The notes: generated by a model not told the origin, from the letters alone. Numbered from the stretch's first letter, positions 1-12,500 are shown. The stretch is 64,000 nt of DNA from Deinandra increscens subsp. villosa (GCA_039602395.1 JBCNJP010000025.1:47511980-47575979); one strand, 5' to 3'. Translations and numbers: made by a program.

Positions 1-879
1 ACTATTAATAGAAATTCAAAAAATTGACAGTTACATTTTTTAAAATTAATAAAATTCAGAATAATTTATGTAAATTTGGTAGCTTAGTTTGACATTTTAT
101 GATTAATTGTAAGTAATACAATGTTGCTAATGATTCCCAATACAAGTGATTGAGGTGACACCAATGTTTTAATCACTTTGCACCGGCTGGTTCGCCCAGT
201 TTAACTAGTGACCGAAGGCTAAGCCAGTTCGGATGTGCATGATTTAATCTAATTGCGAGCAAATTTTTTACACGGCGAGTATTAAGGTTCAACCAAACCA
301 CTAATTAAACTCGCTTTAATAACTTAAGTCACATACTCACACTGAAAACTAAAAGAACTAAGGGTTACCGACTATTTACATACTTGACTTCTCTTTATCG
401 ATACAATTCAAGACGAGTTTTCTTCATCTGTGCCTTGATGTCTTCTTTCTAGCTTCATTTATAAGTTTTAGTGTAACTATTTCAGATAAGGTTTATTCAT
501 ATGTCTGAATAGGCTTGATGGTGGTGAAGAAATAATGGTGTAGCTACAGGGGCTTCACACAACCTCACCATGTTGCTTACCCGTTACAAATGGCCTAACC
601 CATGCCAGACGTCTTCAAAGATGTAACATATTACTAGAGTAACCATGTAATAAACCACTCAAGTATATTGACCGATCTATGCTCAAACGAAGTATAGTAT
701 CTAGAATTAAAACCAAATCACATCAAGTTCAAATACTAGTCAATATTCCATATTCTTTGCCTCGATTCACTTGCTATATTTTTGTCATATTAACCCACTC
801 CCGATCAGTGTGTGTATACACGCATTCTGCAAGCTAACATGTGCAAACGTCTGTGTCAAGCACAAGAAACCTCTGCCTT
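1..879. other. 3' flank of the alanyl-tRNA synthetase gene, no gene seen
   Basis: This AT-rich stretch contains no ORF with recognisable protein content. The part nearest 879 must hold the 3' UTR and poly(A) site of the minus-strand synthetase gene, but no single poly(A) signal stands out. No clear transposon ends were seen. Confidence 0.6.
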
Positions 880-3800
880 TCAGCCTAGCTTCAGGGCTGC
901 AAATGACTTGGCGACATCAATTGCTTCATCCACATGCTTTAAGTCAGGTCCCTAAAAGGAAACATGATATCATCATACATAGACTAATAGCATCATTTTT
1001 ATAACAAATAATTAAAAAGGGGGATCAGGGGGCCATTGGGCCAACCACCAACCTGACCCAACATGTACTAAAAATGAGCGATTTGACCCATAACCCAACC
1101 GACCCAAAACATTAAGTAGCCATACCTGGCCTTGGGCAAGACCACCTTTCCCACCACCACCTTTGCCTTCTAGCGGCTTCAATGCCGCTTTCAGCCACTC
1201 CAAAACCTTCAGATTGTTGCTCTTATCACTTTTTTCTGGCACACCAGCACATACTAAGGCCTTCTTTGACTGTTCATCAGTGCTAAAAACCATCACCGCC
1301 ATTCCCTGCCAACAAACCAAAACATATTCAGAAAATAAAAATATTTAAAAAGTATATATATATAGATTTTCTAACCTTCTGCTCCATGACTTTAACAACT
1401 GCTTCACGTATAGCAGATGTATCCGATCCTACACCAACATGTGAAATGCAGAAAGCCTTCCCCTCCGAAGAGGCAGTTTCTGCTGCTTCAGTGGCAGCCT
1501 CAACAGCTTTCCGTATGTTCTCTTCAGCAATCTTCTTTTTTGTTCTTATTACTTGATTCTAAACAAGTACGACAGGCCACAGTTATCATCTTTTAATGGT
1601 AGATTTAGTAATGAGGGTGTAAAAGAACACACAGTTACTACAAAAAATATCATTATCTTACCTGAAGGATGGAGATTTTAGCCTTCAGATCAGCCTTCTT
1701 TGCAGTTGGAATAGAGGCAGACTCTACTTGACCATTTAAAGAGGTCACTTTCTACAAAGCCAAAAGATCAAAGAATTTCAAGAGAGTAGAAACATAAGTA
1801 AACAAAAACAAAGCTCTGCTATTTGGATTGTGAACAATAAGGCTGGGATGGTAACAGGGAAATGGAGCTCGCCTGCTAGGTTTAGAACATGTAACTTTAG
1901 TGTGGGCCAGGTCAGACTGACCCAAAAAATTGGAATATTACTGATTTTGTTTTTGACCGGCTCTAATCTAATCCTACTCCACGGTTTACTCCACCCTAAA
2001 TCTACTCCACGCCTCAAGTGAGGCTTGAACCCAACACCTCTTAGGGTGAGGAGCATACCCCTTTGCCACTGGAATATTATAGATACTTAATGTGCTATAT
2101 ATGATTGCAAGTATGAGGTTTTATGCATTAGAATATACTTCGGATGACTTTGAGCCCATTTGACCAGATAACCAATTTGACCCGTAAAAGAAAACACTAT
2201 ATATATGGGTCTAAAATCTATATATGCCAACCTGTTCAAGAAGGGTTCCTTCCAGCTTGGATGCCAGATCAACTTCCAGCTCAAGCTCAGATGCCTTTTT
2301 AATAGCTTCAAAAGCATAGTCTGTTGTTACAGCAGTAACTCTCCTAATCCCCTTAGCAATTCCCTCCTCAGACAAAAGAGCAAATGCCTTCGCCTCTCGT
2401 GTATTTGAAATATGGGTCCCTAGTTGTATTTCAGGAAATTTAATAAGAACGGTAAAAATAAAGGATATACAAAAGTCACCGATATTGAAAATGTGTGTAC
2501 CTCCACAGAGCTCTGCAGATATCGACAACCATTCTTCATTTTCAGGATTAGCCAAAAGATCTTCCACTTTTCGACCAATTGCAACAATCCTAACTGGATC
2601 AGGGTAAACCTGTACCAAAAGTGAAATATTAGCATCTGTTTATGTAACCTACAAAAATAAAAGGCAAAAATTATCTCTGACAACTTACTTCACCAAAAAC
2701 TGCCCGCAAACCGTTTACTCTTTTTGCATCAGCAAGGCTTGCTTCTTTTGCAGAAACCTCCAACTCAGCTTTAATTTGCTCGTTCACAATTGATTCAATT
2801 CTGCGGAGGTCATCTGGCTTTACAGGCTTCCCATGAGAGAAATCAAACCTTAATTTTTCTGGAAGAACAATAGACCCTTTCTGGTCAACATGATTCCCAA
2901 GTACTTCCTGCAAATATGGTATACTGTTAGAAATTGAAAATTTACACTCAAAATGACAATAGAAGATAAAACGTGTGGTTATTGGATTACCCTGAGAGCG
3001 AAATTCAACATGTGTGTACATGTATGGTTGGGAGCAATGCATTGACGCCTTACATAGTCAACCTATACAAGATAACCAAAACGGTGAAACAAGACATCTG
3101 AGGCACCATAAGTTGTCAAAATCAATCAGGCCGGATGGGTAAAGGGTCAAGACAAGTAATCTCCATACGGATTGTGCTGCGCATTAAATTTTGTAAATGC
3201 AAGTGTCACATGTGATCACAGAAATCAATATTTATTATACTAATCGACTTTTTGAACAAAATGATTTAGGAGGTTTTATGAACTAAAATTACATTGTTGG
3301 TCACTTTTGGCCCAAATGACCAGTCTCCTTTTAAGGTAACTTTATTTTATTCTACCTGTATCAACCATTACGGATAAAAACATATCTCGAATCAACGCAC
3401 TCATATATTGCCACCTTTGATATAAAATCATCTACATATGCCAGCCGCTTACCTTACAAGTTACTTCATCACCCACATGTAACTGGGCCGACTCCCCACT
3501 AATTTTACCAAGATGAAGCACAAAGCCACCATAAATTTGAACATTACAAACTTCAAATGATCCAGATGCTCCTCCAAGTAGTCCAGTATCAAAAATCTAA
3601 AATTCAGTGAACACCGTGTTAGACTTTGAAGCACACACCTCTACTCAAACACAAACATGCAGATTGTGCTACACTAACCTGACCACCTTGCTCAGCATAG
3701 AAACTTGTACTTTCAAGAATTATACCAACATCATCACCAACTCCAGCACATTCAACGTACTCATTGCCCGTGTAAATAGCCTTTATTACAGTTTTATGGT

Positions 3801-6800
3801 CCTGGAATTGCTTAAAATGTAAGCATTTGAGTTTGCAAGTAAGCACCTAATGCTGATATTACAAACCTTAAACCATGTAAACTTGAAACTGTCATTTGTT
3901 GTAGCCACCCCTTTCTTATGCAGTGCTGAAGTGGCATCTGCATCCATAACAATTGCAACGGCAGCTTGCTGTTACAACATAAAGTTAGCAAATTAGGGAA
4001 TATTAGTAAACTAGCAAAAAATTATAACCTTTCACACTTCAAAGAAATAATAATTGTTTGTTTCAACAATACAAAATGATAAAAACCTTATTCTGGGCGT
4101 TCCTTGACCTTTCTCTAGCTTCATTCATAGCAATATTAAAACCCTCAACATCAACTACCAACCCTCTTTCTTCTGCCATCAACTGAAACAAAAACACTGT
4201 ACGTTTGTAATACCATAAGCTTGCAGGAAAAAAAAAAATAACCAAGCAAAACTCTTCACACACCTGAGTAAGGTCCAATGGGAATCCATAAGTATCCCAC
4301 AAAATAAATGCATCCTGCAAACAACAAATTTGTTCAAAATGAGAAAAAAGAAAAACGAATAATTAAGAATCCAAAAGTTCCTTTAAGTTATATTAGGTCT
4401 CAAGAATAAGATTGTGCTTCCATAGAACAATTGAAAGGAAAATATTCTATCATCCTACGGTGATAAAGTGGTTTAATAGCATAGAGCATGTACACTTATC
4501 AATGAGTACTTGGTGATTAATTAATTATGAAAAGAACGATATACCATGCACATAAACGGGTAAATAAAAATATAAAAACTTGCCTGTCCACTAAATAGCT
4601 TCCCCTGAACATCTTGAGCGGTCTTCTTAAACTTCTCAATTCCCTATAAACCAAACATGAGCATTTTAGTCCTTTCATAGATCTTCCATTTTCTCTGTTC
4701 TATTCCTGTTGCTTTTTCTTCTTAAGATGAAGATAAACTATTATAGAGAAGAACGGTTCAAAATAGTAGAGGACCCCAAAAAACCAATATTCTATAAATA
4801 CTTAAAACGGATATTTAAGGCCAACTCATTCACATTTTTATTTTATTTTGTTCACTTTAGTTCTTACTTTTTGTGTAATTACATCAGGACAAAACAAGTT
4901 ACCATAATTAGATATAAAGCTTACATGAAGTAATGTCCTCCCAAAACTTGCTTCCTCTTCAGCTATAACCTCTCTAATGTGTGCCTCTTGTTGTTTTAGC
5001 TCAGGAAAAACATGGCCCATTACATCCACAACAACTTTCACCAGTCTGATTCCAACATGACAAAAAGTTACCACTTACCAGAAGTTATGCAATACATAAT
5101 TAATTTGAAAAATAATTTGGTAGATACCCATTGAAAAATCCTTGTTGTGCTTTCAGTACTTCTGTTCCATAACGTACAGCACGGCGAAGAATGCGCCTCA
5201 AAACATATTCACGTCCTTCGTTTCCTGCAAAACAAGAATATTATCACAAAATTTAGGGTAAGTTATTTGGCAAAATTGATCATACTAATTAAGATGTACA
5301 TGTGAAACAAAATACAAAAAAGGTATTTTATATTATAACTGGAAAAAAGTAAGATGGAGCACACTAGGTTCCCATATCAACCTGGACGAGAACCATCTGC
5401 AATGGCAAATGAAAGAGTTCTGATGTGGTCCGCAACAACTCTGTACGCCATGTCAATTCCGTCCACATCATCTGAGCCCACTTTTCCTGAATATGGTCTA
5501 GCACCAGTTGCCTACTTGGCAGACTAAGAATGTCAAAGAATGCATAACACATGTAAAGGAGAGTACATATATGATCTTTATATTACCTGTTGTATAGCGT
5601 CAAAAAAAGGTAAGAATACATCAGTATCATAGTTGCTCATCTTGTTCTGAAGAATCGAAGCCAGTCTTTCAAAACCCATTCCAGTATCCACGTGTTTGGC
5701 AGGCAGAGGTTTCAAAGAACCATCAGCTTCCCTGTTAAACTGTGGAATAAGAAAAAAAAATTAATGTACTACATCAGATGAAACAAAATAAACTGTGTAT
5801 TCTTACACATAATACCAAATCAAAGAGCTTTTTACCTGAATAAACACATTATTCCAGATTTCAATCAATGTTGGATCATCGTTATTAACTAACTCAGCAG
5901 CATCACGGCCACCAATTCTATCAAAGTGTATTTCAGTACAGGGCCCACAAGGTCCAGTGTCACCCATTTCCCAGAAGTTGTCCTACGAAAAAACAAACAA
6001 ATGAAAAAACATAATAATGTTATGTTTAGATGTGGCAAAAGGGGTGGGTCAAAGCAGTTAGTGTGGCACGGGTCAAAACAGATAAGGCCAAGGTGACACT
6101 TTTTGTCCCTTTTTCATACTGGATTGTAAAGTATGATTACAAGAAAAATGTCATTACAATAATAATATACTCTTATGATAAGCAATTGAGTAAGTAGTAT
6201 GAAAGAAAAGTACCCTTTGCCCCACTTTACATTTTAGCTATTTCCTCATTTTCCCATTTCACCCATTAGAGATAAAATGTAACACAAATCGATATGTTCA
6301 TAACCAAAAGGTCAAAATTGCAACTCCTAGTTGTGTTCAAGAATCATGAAAACTGAAGATCAAACAAAAGAGCAAAACGTGATGCAGAGAAGATTAAAAA
6401 CTTACTTTACATCCAAAAGGCAAGACACGTGCGGGTGGCAAATATTTAAGCCATATATTTCTAGCTTCATGATCAGCAGGAAGACCCAATTTCTCATCAC
6501 CACCAAAATAAGTAGCGTATATTCGATCAGTAGGTAGCTTATAAACCTGTAGACAACCAGAAAAAAACAAGTAAACATGAGAAAAATATTCATGATAAAA
6601 TAAGATGATGGTTTGATGTTTATATGCCAGTACCGTTGTGAGAAGCTCCCAGGCCCATCCAATAGCTTCTTCTTTAAAATAATCACCAAACGACCAATTA
6701 CCAAGCATCTCAAAGAAGGTGTGATGATAGGTGTCTTTTCCAACATCATCAAGATCATTATGCTTCCCGCCAGCTCTGATGCATTTCTGGGTGTTGCAGG

Positions 6801-7822
6801 CACGAGTCAGTTTGCTTAAGGAAGTGTTAGGATCAACAGTACCCAAGAAAATAGGCTTGAACTGATTCATTCCTGTAAAAAGTTCAATATTAAAATGGAT
6901 CAGCTCACCAGCAAAGTAGTTATTGTGCAGGTGAATTGATTATGATTCTAACTTTTTTATTATTTCTTGATTCTTGAAGTTGCAATGATAACTCAACATG
7001 GCCAATTACAATCATGGTTTTAAAAAGGCACGCAAGGTAATATGCACATTGTGTCAAAATTGGTGAAAAACTGTGTCTGAAGCAGGTGGGCTGATACGTA
7101 AGAACGACCAAAAGGAGGAACAGATTAAGGATGGTTTACTTGATGAAAAAATCTGAAATGTAAAGGAGATAAGACTACATAAAGCTTTTCGAGCAATGCC
7201 TCATGTGATGATTTCAAGACCTAAAAGTCACAGAACACCTCGCCCTAATTATAACAAAGATTACAAGGTGCAAACCTATTTTGCTACATATCATACATCA
7301 ACATTTACTTGTCAACATAATATACAATAAACTTCAGTCTAGACTACACAACTTGTCAACAAAAGTTCGACTACTGATCCTAATTAAAGTTGAAGAGGCC
7401 CAATTTGGAACCCTAAACTCAAACATTCAGAGTGTAATTTGCTTCCACACTGAACACCTAACTAAGCATACCTTCAAATCACTTGATCGGTTTCATAAAT
7501 CACAATCATATAGCAATCAATCAATCAAATGAAAAGAAAATAACAAACCAGCATTAGCAAAGAGAAGGGTGGGATCATTGACTGGAACCACCGGACTTGA
7601 TTTCCAGTAAACGTGATTTCGTTCTTCGAAGAACTTGATAAAAGTATCTCTAACTTTGTTAGCCGGCCACTCCACCTCTGCCGCCGATTGCGATCCCATA
7701 GTCGAATAATCTCGCCCTGAAATTGATGGATTAAACCAGCGTAGCAGATAATTCTTCCTACGAAACTTGCTGAGAGAATAATCTAACGCTAAGCTTAAAC
7801 TACGAGTAATCTGAACTCTCAT
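880..7822 (-). CDS. ALATS: Alanyl-tRNA synthetase (cytosolic and probably mitochondrial), 22 exons
   Basis: Class II synthetase that joins alanine to tRNA-Ala and edits mischarged tRNA. Coding exons (high to low): 7699-7549, 6872-6634, 6546-6406, 5982-5836, 5739-5587, 5511-5382, 5224-5128, 5045-4925, 4643-4584, 4314-4264, 4182-4087, 3968-3867, 3801-3679, 3596-3453, 3062-2991, 2907-2689, 2609-2501, 2419-2232, 1751-1662, 1558-1376, 1305-1126, 951-880. They total 2,868 nt, or 955 aa plus TGA, near the usual AlaRS length. Seen: motif 1 (NDPTLLFANAG-MNQFKP, about 41-57), motif 2 (TFFEMLGNWSFGDYFK, 102-117), motif 3 (GMGFER, 246-251), and the editing-site zinc ligands HTCTH (598-602) and CGGTH (717-721, split by an intron). 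The C-terminal domain ends in AKSFAALKLG. All introns are GT-AG except one GC-AG. With the upstream ATG at 7822 the protein has 996 aa. No frameshift or stop was found, so it is probably functional. Exon borders were inferred by eye. Confidence 0.96.
1941..2069 (-). mobile_element. tRNA-derived SINE (129 bp) inside an AlaRS intron
   Basis: The element reads from 2069 down to 1941 on the minus strand. It begins GTGGCAAAGGGG (A-box region) and carries GGTGTTGGGTTCAAGCCTC (B box). The same 10 bp, TGGAATATTA on the plus strand, flanks it at 1931-1940 and 2070-2079, a target-site duplication. It lies in the intron between exons 2419-2232 and 1751-1662 and does not touch splice sites. Confidence 0.75.
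4315..4583 (-). other. GC-AG intron in the alanyl-tRNA synthetase gene
   Basis: The exon 4643-4584 encodes GIEKFKKTAQDVQGKLFSGQ and is followed on the minus strand by GCAAGT rather than GTAAGT. The downstream exon starts at 4314 with DAFILWDTYGFP after a normal GCAG acceptor. Joining at GC preserves the conserved reading frame. GC-AG introns are a known minor class, and the rest of the donor matches the consensus. Confidence 0.85.
7700..7822 (-). other. In-frame 41-residue N-terminal extension, probable mitochondrial presequence
   Basis: The ATG at 7822 is in frame with the ATG at 7699 (MGSQSAAEVEW). The 41 residues between them begin MRVQITRSLSLALDYSLSK. They are rich in Arg, Lys, Ser and Leu and have a single Asp before the final GRDYST, as expected of a mitochondrial presequence. 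Plant AlaRS is known to supply cytosol and mitochondria from one gene by alternative starts. That this copy does so is inferred. Confidence 0.75.
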
Positions 7823-7826
7823 CCAT
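7800..7826 (-). promoter_or_regulatory. Short uORF overlapping the long-form start codon
   Basis: The minus strand reads ATGGATG here. The first ATG (7826) opens an 8-codon frame, MDESSDYS, that stops at 7800. The second ATG (7822) starts the long synthetase form in another frame. No further ATG in any frame occurs before the short-form ATG at 7699, so a ribosome finishing the uORF would next meet the cytosolic start. Relevance depends on the transcript 5' end lying upstream of 7826, which is unknown. Confidence 0.5.
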
Positions 7827-8352
7827 CAGTAGACTGAAATACGATTTTGAGAACTCGAAGTTAGGGCTTGGTAGAGGTGTTGACACGCGGCGTTTGGAAG
7901 TACGATGCGGCGGCGTAGGTAAATGAGGGTTTAAGAATGATCGGATAACCAGTGGAGGTAGGCCACTAAAGTCACTAGTCACGAGTTTTATCTGGGAACG
8001 ACGACGTTTTGGTGTTTGAACCTTTCTTCGATTACGTAACGAGGATACTGTTGTAGTTGTATTGGTATAACGCCGTATAAAACACATAAAATAAAAAAAA
8101 TGGGTAACAACATTAAATGTAGAAGACAAACGTTTAAAGTAGTGAGCATACTACACTAAACTTACGTCACATAAATTTACCTATTACATCATTAATTTAT
8201 GTGTTAAATTCGTTTTGCTTGTGGAGGAATAATAAAAAACACGCAGACAAAAAAGTTGAATTGTAATAACGCTACATAAAGAAAATTGAAGTACAAAAAA
8301 TTATATAATTATATTAAAATTATAAACCAAATGATAAAACCATTGATTCTCG
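7827..8352 (-). promoter_or_regulatory. 5' flank and probable promoter/5' UTR of the AlaRS gene
   Basis: This is the region upstream of the synthetase start codons. A TATA-like minus-strand sequence (GTTTTATACGG) lies near 8060-8080. No experimental start site can be read from sequence, so the promoter call is positional. Confidence 0.4.
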
Positions 8353-8369
8353 GACATAAAAGTTTATGC

Positions 8370-8480
8370 TTTTTTTTAATGGCTTTTTTTTTGTCACCAA
8401 TGTGTTTTGAACCCTCGCCAAATGGAAATGCTATGCCTTATCCAATACCAAGATACCATTGAGCAAATGCCCCTTGGTGT
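8370..8480 (-). mobile_element. tRNA-derived SINE (111 bp) with a 17-bp target duplication
   Basis: On the minus strand the element has an A-box-like TTTGCTCAATGGTA, a B-box-like GAGGGTTCAAAAC and an A-rich tail. GACATAAAAGTTTATGC occurs exactly at 8353-8369 and 8481-8497 on the plus strand, flanking the element. This is the expected structure of a retroposed short interspersed element. Confidence 0.85.
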
Positions 8481-8497
8481 GACATAAAAGTTTATGC

Positions 8498-10276
8498 CAA
8501 ATGACTTTATTTGTTACACCATCAATCATCGATAAATGGTGATTGATGTTATCCACAGGTCGGGTAGGAAGTTTTCAAAAATTACGCTTTTTGAAATCGG
8601 TTATGTGACCTTGGGCTAATACTATTAAGGTGTTTGGGCACTTAAATGGGTTGGGGCATCAAGCTAAGGACGGGATTCAATGTCGGGTGGGAAATGGTCT
8701 CAAGGCCTGATTTTGGCTCGTGAATTGTCTTGGGATTGGTTGCCTTAAATATACCTTTCATGGGTTGTGTAGGGCTAAGGTAAAAAAAATCTATATAAAA
8801 ATCAAAAAGTAAATAAATAATTGTTGATAAAACCCACTAAAGAATCTCTTATTTAATTTGAGTTGTTATATAGAATGTCATTTATGAAATTAGACATTTG
8901 GAAGTATTTGAATGAAATATATGACAGAGTAGTTTTTTATTATTAAGTTGTCTTTTTTTATAAAATTATGTAATTTGTTTTTATTTAATGAAATAATGTT
9001 TTTTTATTTGTTCATTTTAAATTTTAAAAAATAATGATTGTGTAATATCTAGGGAAATGCTTCATGACTACACCACCTTTTTATTATGAAGCTCATTGTT
9101 AACTGAGCTATCACGTGTCACGATTTATTCAACAGAGAAGCTTTACCATTGTAGGGGCCAGAGGGGCCACGCCCCACCCCACCCCCTATTTTTTTGCTTA
9201 GAAATATTGATTTTTACGCATTTGGTATAGGTACTTTTAGTTTTATACATGTGCCCCCCCCCCCCCTCCCTCATAAGCCTAATTGTAACTTTAGGTTTTC
9301 ATTTTGTCATTGTTGAATAGATGATCGAAATTTTTTTCCGGCCAGAATCACCAGTGACAAGCGAGTGAAAACAGCTTTGAAACTCATGTGAAAGAGATGA
9401 TGAAATATTAGATGAGTGATGTTTAAATTGAGCTTCTGTTTCATTTTAACCTAAAGACATATAATATTTTATTCTTATTCTATTTACTTTTTTAAAAAGT
9501 GGATTTGACAAGTGTGTATTGCACCTTCCAGAAATAATAAACCATTTTCGAACTAAACTTATTTATTTGTCAAATAGTATAGTTATTTTATCATTTTTTT
9601 CCTCAAAATTTATATTTTATCCGGTGTTAAAATAATAAAATAATTGTATTATCTTACTTTAACATTTACTTGTCAAAATAATCAATTTACGACGTTTTTA
9701 ATATAGGAAAACTTCATTTACTCTTTTTTTTAAGGAAAATTTGCCCCTATTAATTCCAGTTATCATCTATTGGTCGATAATAATCTCAGTTATGTTTTTT
9801 TCCCTACAATAATCCCAGTTATTAACATATTGGCATGTATTGAACCGCCGTTAAATAAACACTAATGGTGTTAGTTTTAGGCTAACTGGACATCCACGTA
9901 GTATCCTACGTGACGTTTTTTATTAAATACTTTTTTACTTAATCAAAAAATTAAAAAAAAACATATTAAAAAAAAGTAGTAGCATCATCACCTCCTAACC
10001 TCTTTGCGATCGCATAAAATCTTCTTAACTACAAAATCCCTATTAGCCTATTAACCACAAAATCTCGTATGAACTTTTTAATTTTTTTATTTTATTTAGT
10101 TAAATTACATCTTTGCTATTAACACTAAGTTGGTTCGTTGGATTCCTCCACGAAAGAAGTTTACAGATACATAAAACAAATTAAATAGTCATCTTTTCTT
10201 GGATGAACAAAGTAAATACTTAAATTTATATGTTGTTGCTCAACATATATAAAATCTGTAGAGCAACCTAGATTTG
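8498..10276. other. AT-rich intergenic stretch without a recognisable gene
   Basis: No ORF of credible protein content is present. A C-rich tract lies near 9253-9267. The part around 9730-10100 resembles repetitive intergenic DNA, but no element boundaries could be set. Confidence 0.5.
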
Positions 10277-10287
10277 TTCTGATACCA
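10277..10287 (-). other. Primer binding site (initiator tRNA-Met type) of an LTR element
   Basis: The minus strand reads TGGTATCAGAA two bases inside the LTR end at 10290. It is complementary to the 3' end of initiator tRNA-Met except near its inner end. This places the 5' LTR at 10290-10636 and the internal region below 10277. Confidence 0.6.
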
Positions 10288-10289
10288 CT

Positions 10290-10636
10290 TGTAAGATTTT
10301 GGAAGGATCTTACTACTGGTTTGATGATCAAATCATATAGACAAGAAGGTAAATAATATGAGTTTTGTATTGAAATCACCAAGACTCTTTACAAGACTCA
10401 AGAATGAAGCTCTCAGCCTCCTAAGCAATCACCTAGACGCCAAAATGACATATCTGACAGAAGTGTTTGTATTTCTAAAACATGTCAACTACTTGTAGCT
10501 CATGCTGTCCAACGAACCATGCCTAGCAACGAACCCATACGAACCAACGGTTATCCGCTTGGTTCATTGCCAGCTTACAACATATCACAACGCTCTAATT
10601 GATACATCACACGAGACACAAATTTATTTCCTAACA
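10290..10636 (-). mobile_element. Short LTR (about 347 bp), probably Ty1/copia
   Basis: The LTR starts on the minus strand with TGTTAGG (10636) and ends with AATCTTACA (10290), next to the PBS at 10277-10287. The internal region that should follow at lower coordinates has no gag or pol, so the element is truncated. A stretch near 42480-42540 (aatacatcacatgagacac) resembles part of this LTR. Confidence 0.55.
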
Positions 10637-11171
10637 ATTTTGACTAATTTTCTGCTCGTTTCCACTTCCACAACTTGGAGAACTCCATTCTCACGACCAC
10701 ATTTCTCCTGTGAAGGCCATTTACAGCCAGTGGGAGCTCCGGTCATTGAAAATCAAGCTCGTACATGTTGTGTGATACTCGGGTAAGCCTTTAGCCTACA
10801 TTTCGATCCAAGTTCAGACACGTTTCTCAGGATTCCTTATTAATCAGTGGGTTATTCTTAAGGTTTGGTGCTTGCATGTCCAATCAAAGGGGATCTAAAG
10901 GCATTGGAGGCAAGATTTTGGTAATTGGAGGTGAGTATGTGTTTGGTTTTGCTTTAAATGGTGTTTTTGAGGAAACCCACCTCTAAATTCGGTTTTAATG
11001 ATACATGCAAGGCTGGAATTGAGTCCTAGAACTTGCTAAGGTACTGGAAAAGTGAAGACCCGTGTTTGAGAGCCTCGGTATAAGAGTTAGTGCACAAGGT
11101 ACCATCTTAATGCGTGCATGTTATTGTTTTGGATGTAGAATTGTAAATCTAGGTAAAATGGTCAGTGAAAC
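10637..11171. other. Unassigned stretch between LTR segments
   Basis: No gene is recognised. A short plus-strand reading frame near 10502-10786 crosses the LTR end and has no family resemblance, so it is not called. Confidence 0.4.
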
Positions 11172-11404
11172 TGTGACAACTGGTAATTTCAAGGTTAACT
11201 CCATTAATAACTGTCGTTATCTTAGTTAACTGGAATAGTTAACGTTACATGTCATGATGTGAAAATCCGACTTTTCAGTTCTATTCCTCATTTAACTGAA
11301 TTTAAACTATAATAAATGTTGTGTGAACATTTATGTGTTGACCTTAACAAATTACAGTTTATATAACCATCACTATACGAGTATGCACCTACGCCTAGAC
11401 GTTT

Positions 11405-11690
11405 GACATTTTATGATTTTATGTAAATCGTATGTTGTGATTTCTTGTGAACATTTTGGTCATTTCATGTGACAAGTTAAGTTATGATTTTATGTTATGT
11501 ATGCATATAAATATTCACACGATTTATTCTATGATTTTATGTAGCAACGTGTCATGAAATTATACGTATTGTTTTGTGATTTTATGTGAGTAAACTTATC
11601 ATTTTATGTGAGATAAATCTATGATATCATGTGGACCTAAAATAAATAATTATGGGTTATTATTTATCATTTTATGTGATTATATAAGGT
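11405..11690 (+). repeat. Cluster of short motif ATGATTTTATGT and variants
   Basis: At least six recognisable copies of ATGATTTTATGT, TGATTTTATGTGA or ATCATTTTATGTGA occur in about 280 bp, spaced irregularly by 20-60 bp. This is an interspersed motif cluster, not a strict tandem array. Confidence 0.55.
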
Positions 11691-12081
11691 TTATGTTTCT
11701 ATAAACGTCACACATTAAATATGTGTTGATATATATATTCGTTAGTCATCATCGAAGTTATCACCGTTAACCCCGTTAGCTTTGATTAATCTTTCATAAA
11801 CCTTAGGGGACTGATATTGCCAAGTTCTAAACTTCCATTTACTAAACAACCCTGCTAGGACTTGTATTGCAAATACCCAAACCTGATTCCACATTATGAA
11901 ATTGTGTAGGGGTCATTTTTGCCAAAGGATGAAAGTTGATTGAGGTTTTGTAACGGACGCGTGTCCGACCGTCGCCACCCCCCCCCCCTTCCAGATTCAG
12001 GTAACGACTCTGGGCATTAACCCAGTCATCCTCAATCGATTACCCCCTAAACATATTCCATTCATGCCATTTTGATTGTCA

Positions 12082-12082
<1 letters not shown>

Positions 12083-12118
<36 letters not shown>
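12083..12118. repeat. CT/GA microsatellite
   Basis: An uninterrupted CT dinucleotide tract within the LTR-like region, followed by pyrimidine-rich, UTR-like sequence. Confidence 0.95.
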
Positions 12119-12121
<3 letters not shown>

Positions 12122-12500
12122 CTCTCTAGCCGGCGACGAAGAAAAATCCCTCCCCACCGGAGCCAAGATTTCCGGTCAAACATCACCGGAAAAGCACCCC
12201 GTAGTCGTTAGAGTTCACTGCTCGAAGCAGCCGAGAGTTCCAGGCCATGGACGAGTTTCAAAGTTGAGTTCGGTTGAGTTTTATGTTCGATTTCGACGTA
12301 AAAAACACTTCACAACCCATCTCTGATTCGAGGTAATCACTTTACTATGTTATTCGCATGTCCTCTGGGTTTCGTTTTTTGTGTTTTATGATTTTCCGGC
12401 GACTGGAGCAAACTTCGGCGAGATTAGGGTTTTATGTGGAGAAGATGACTCTGCGCCACTTTAATATAAAATAAATGTTTTTGATTTTAAACACAAACCA

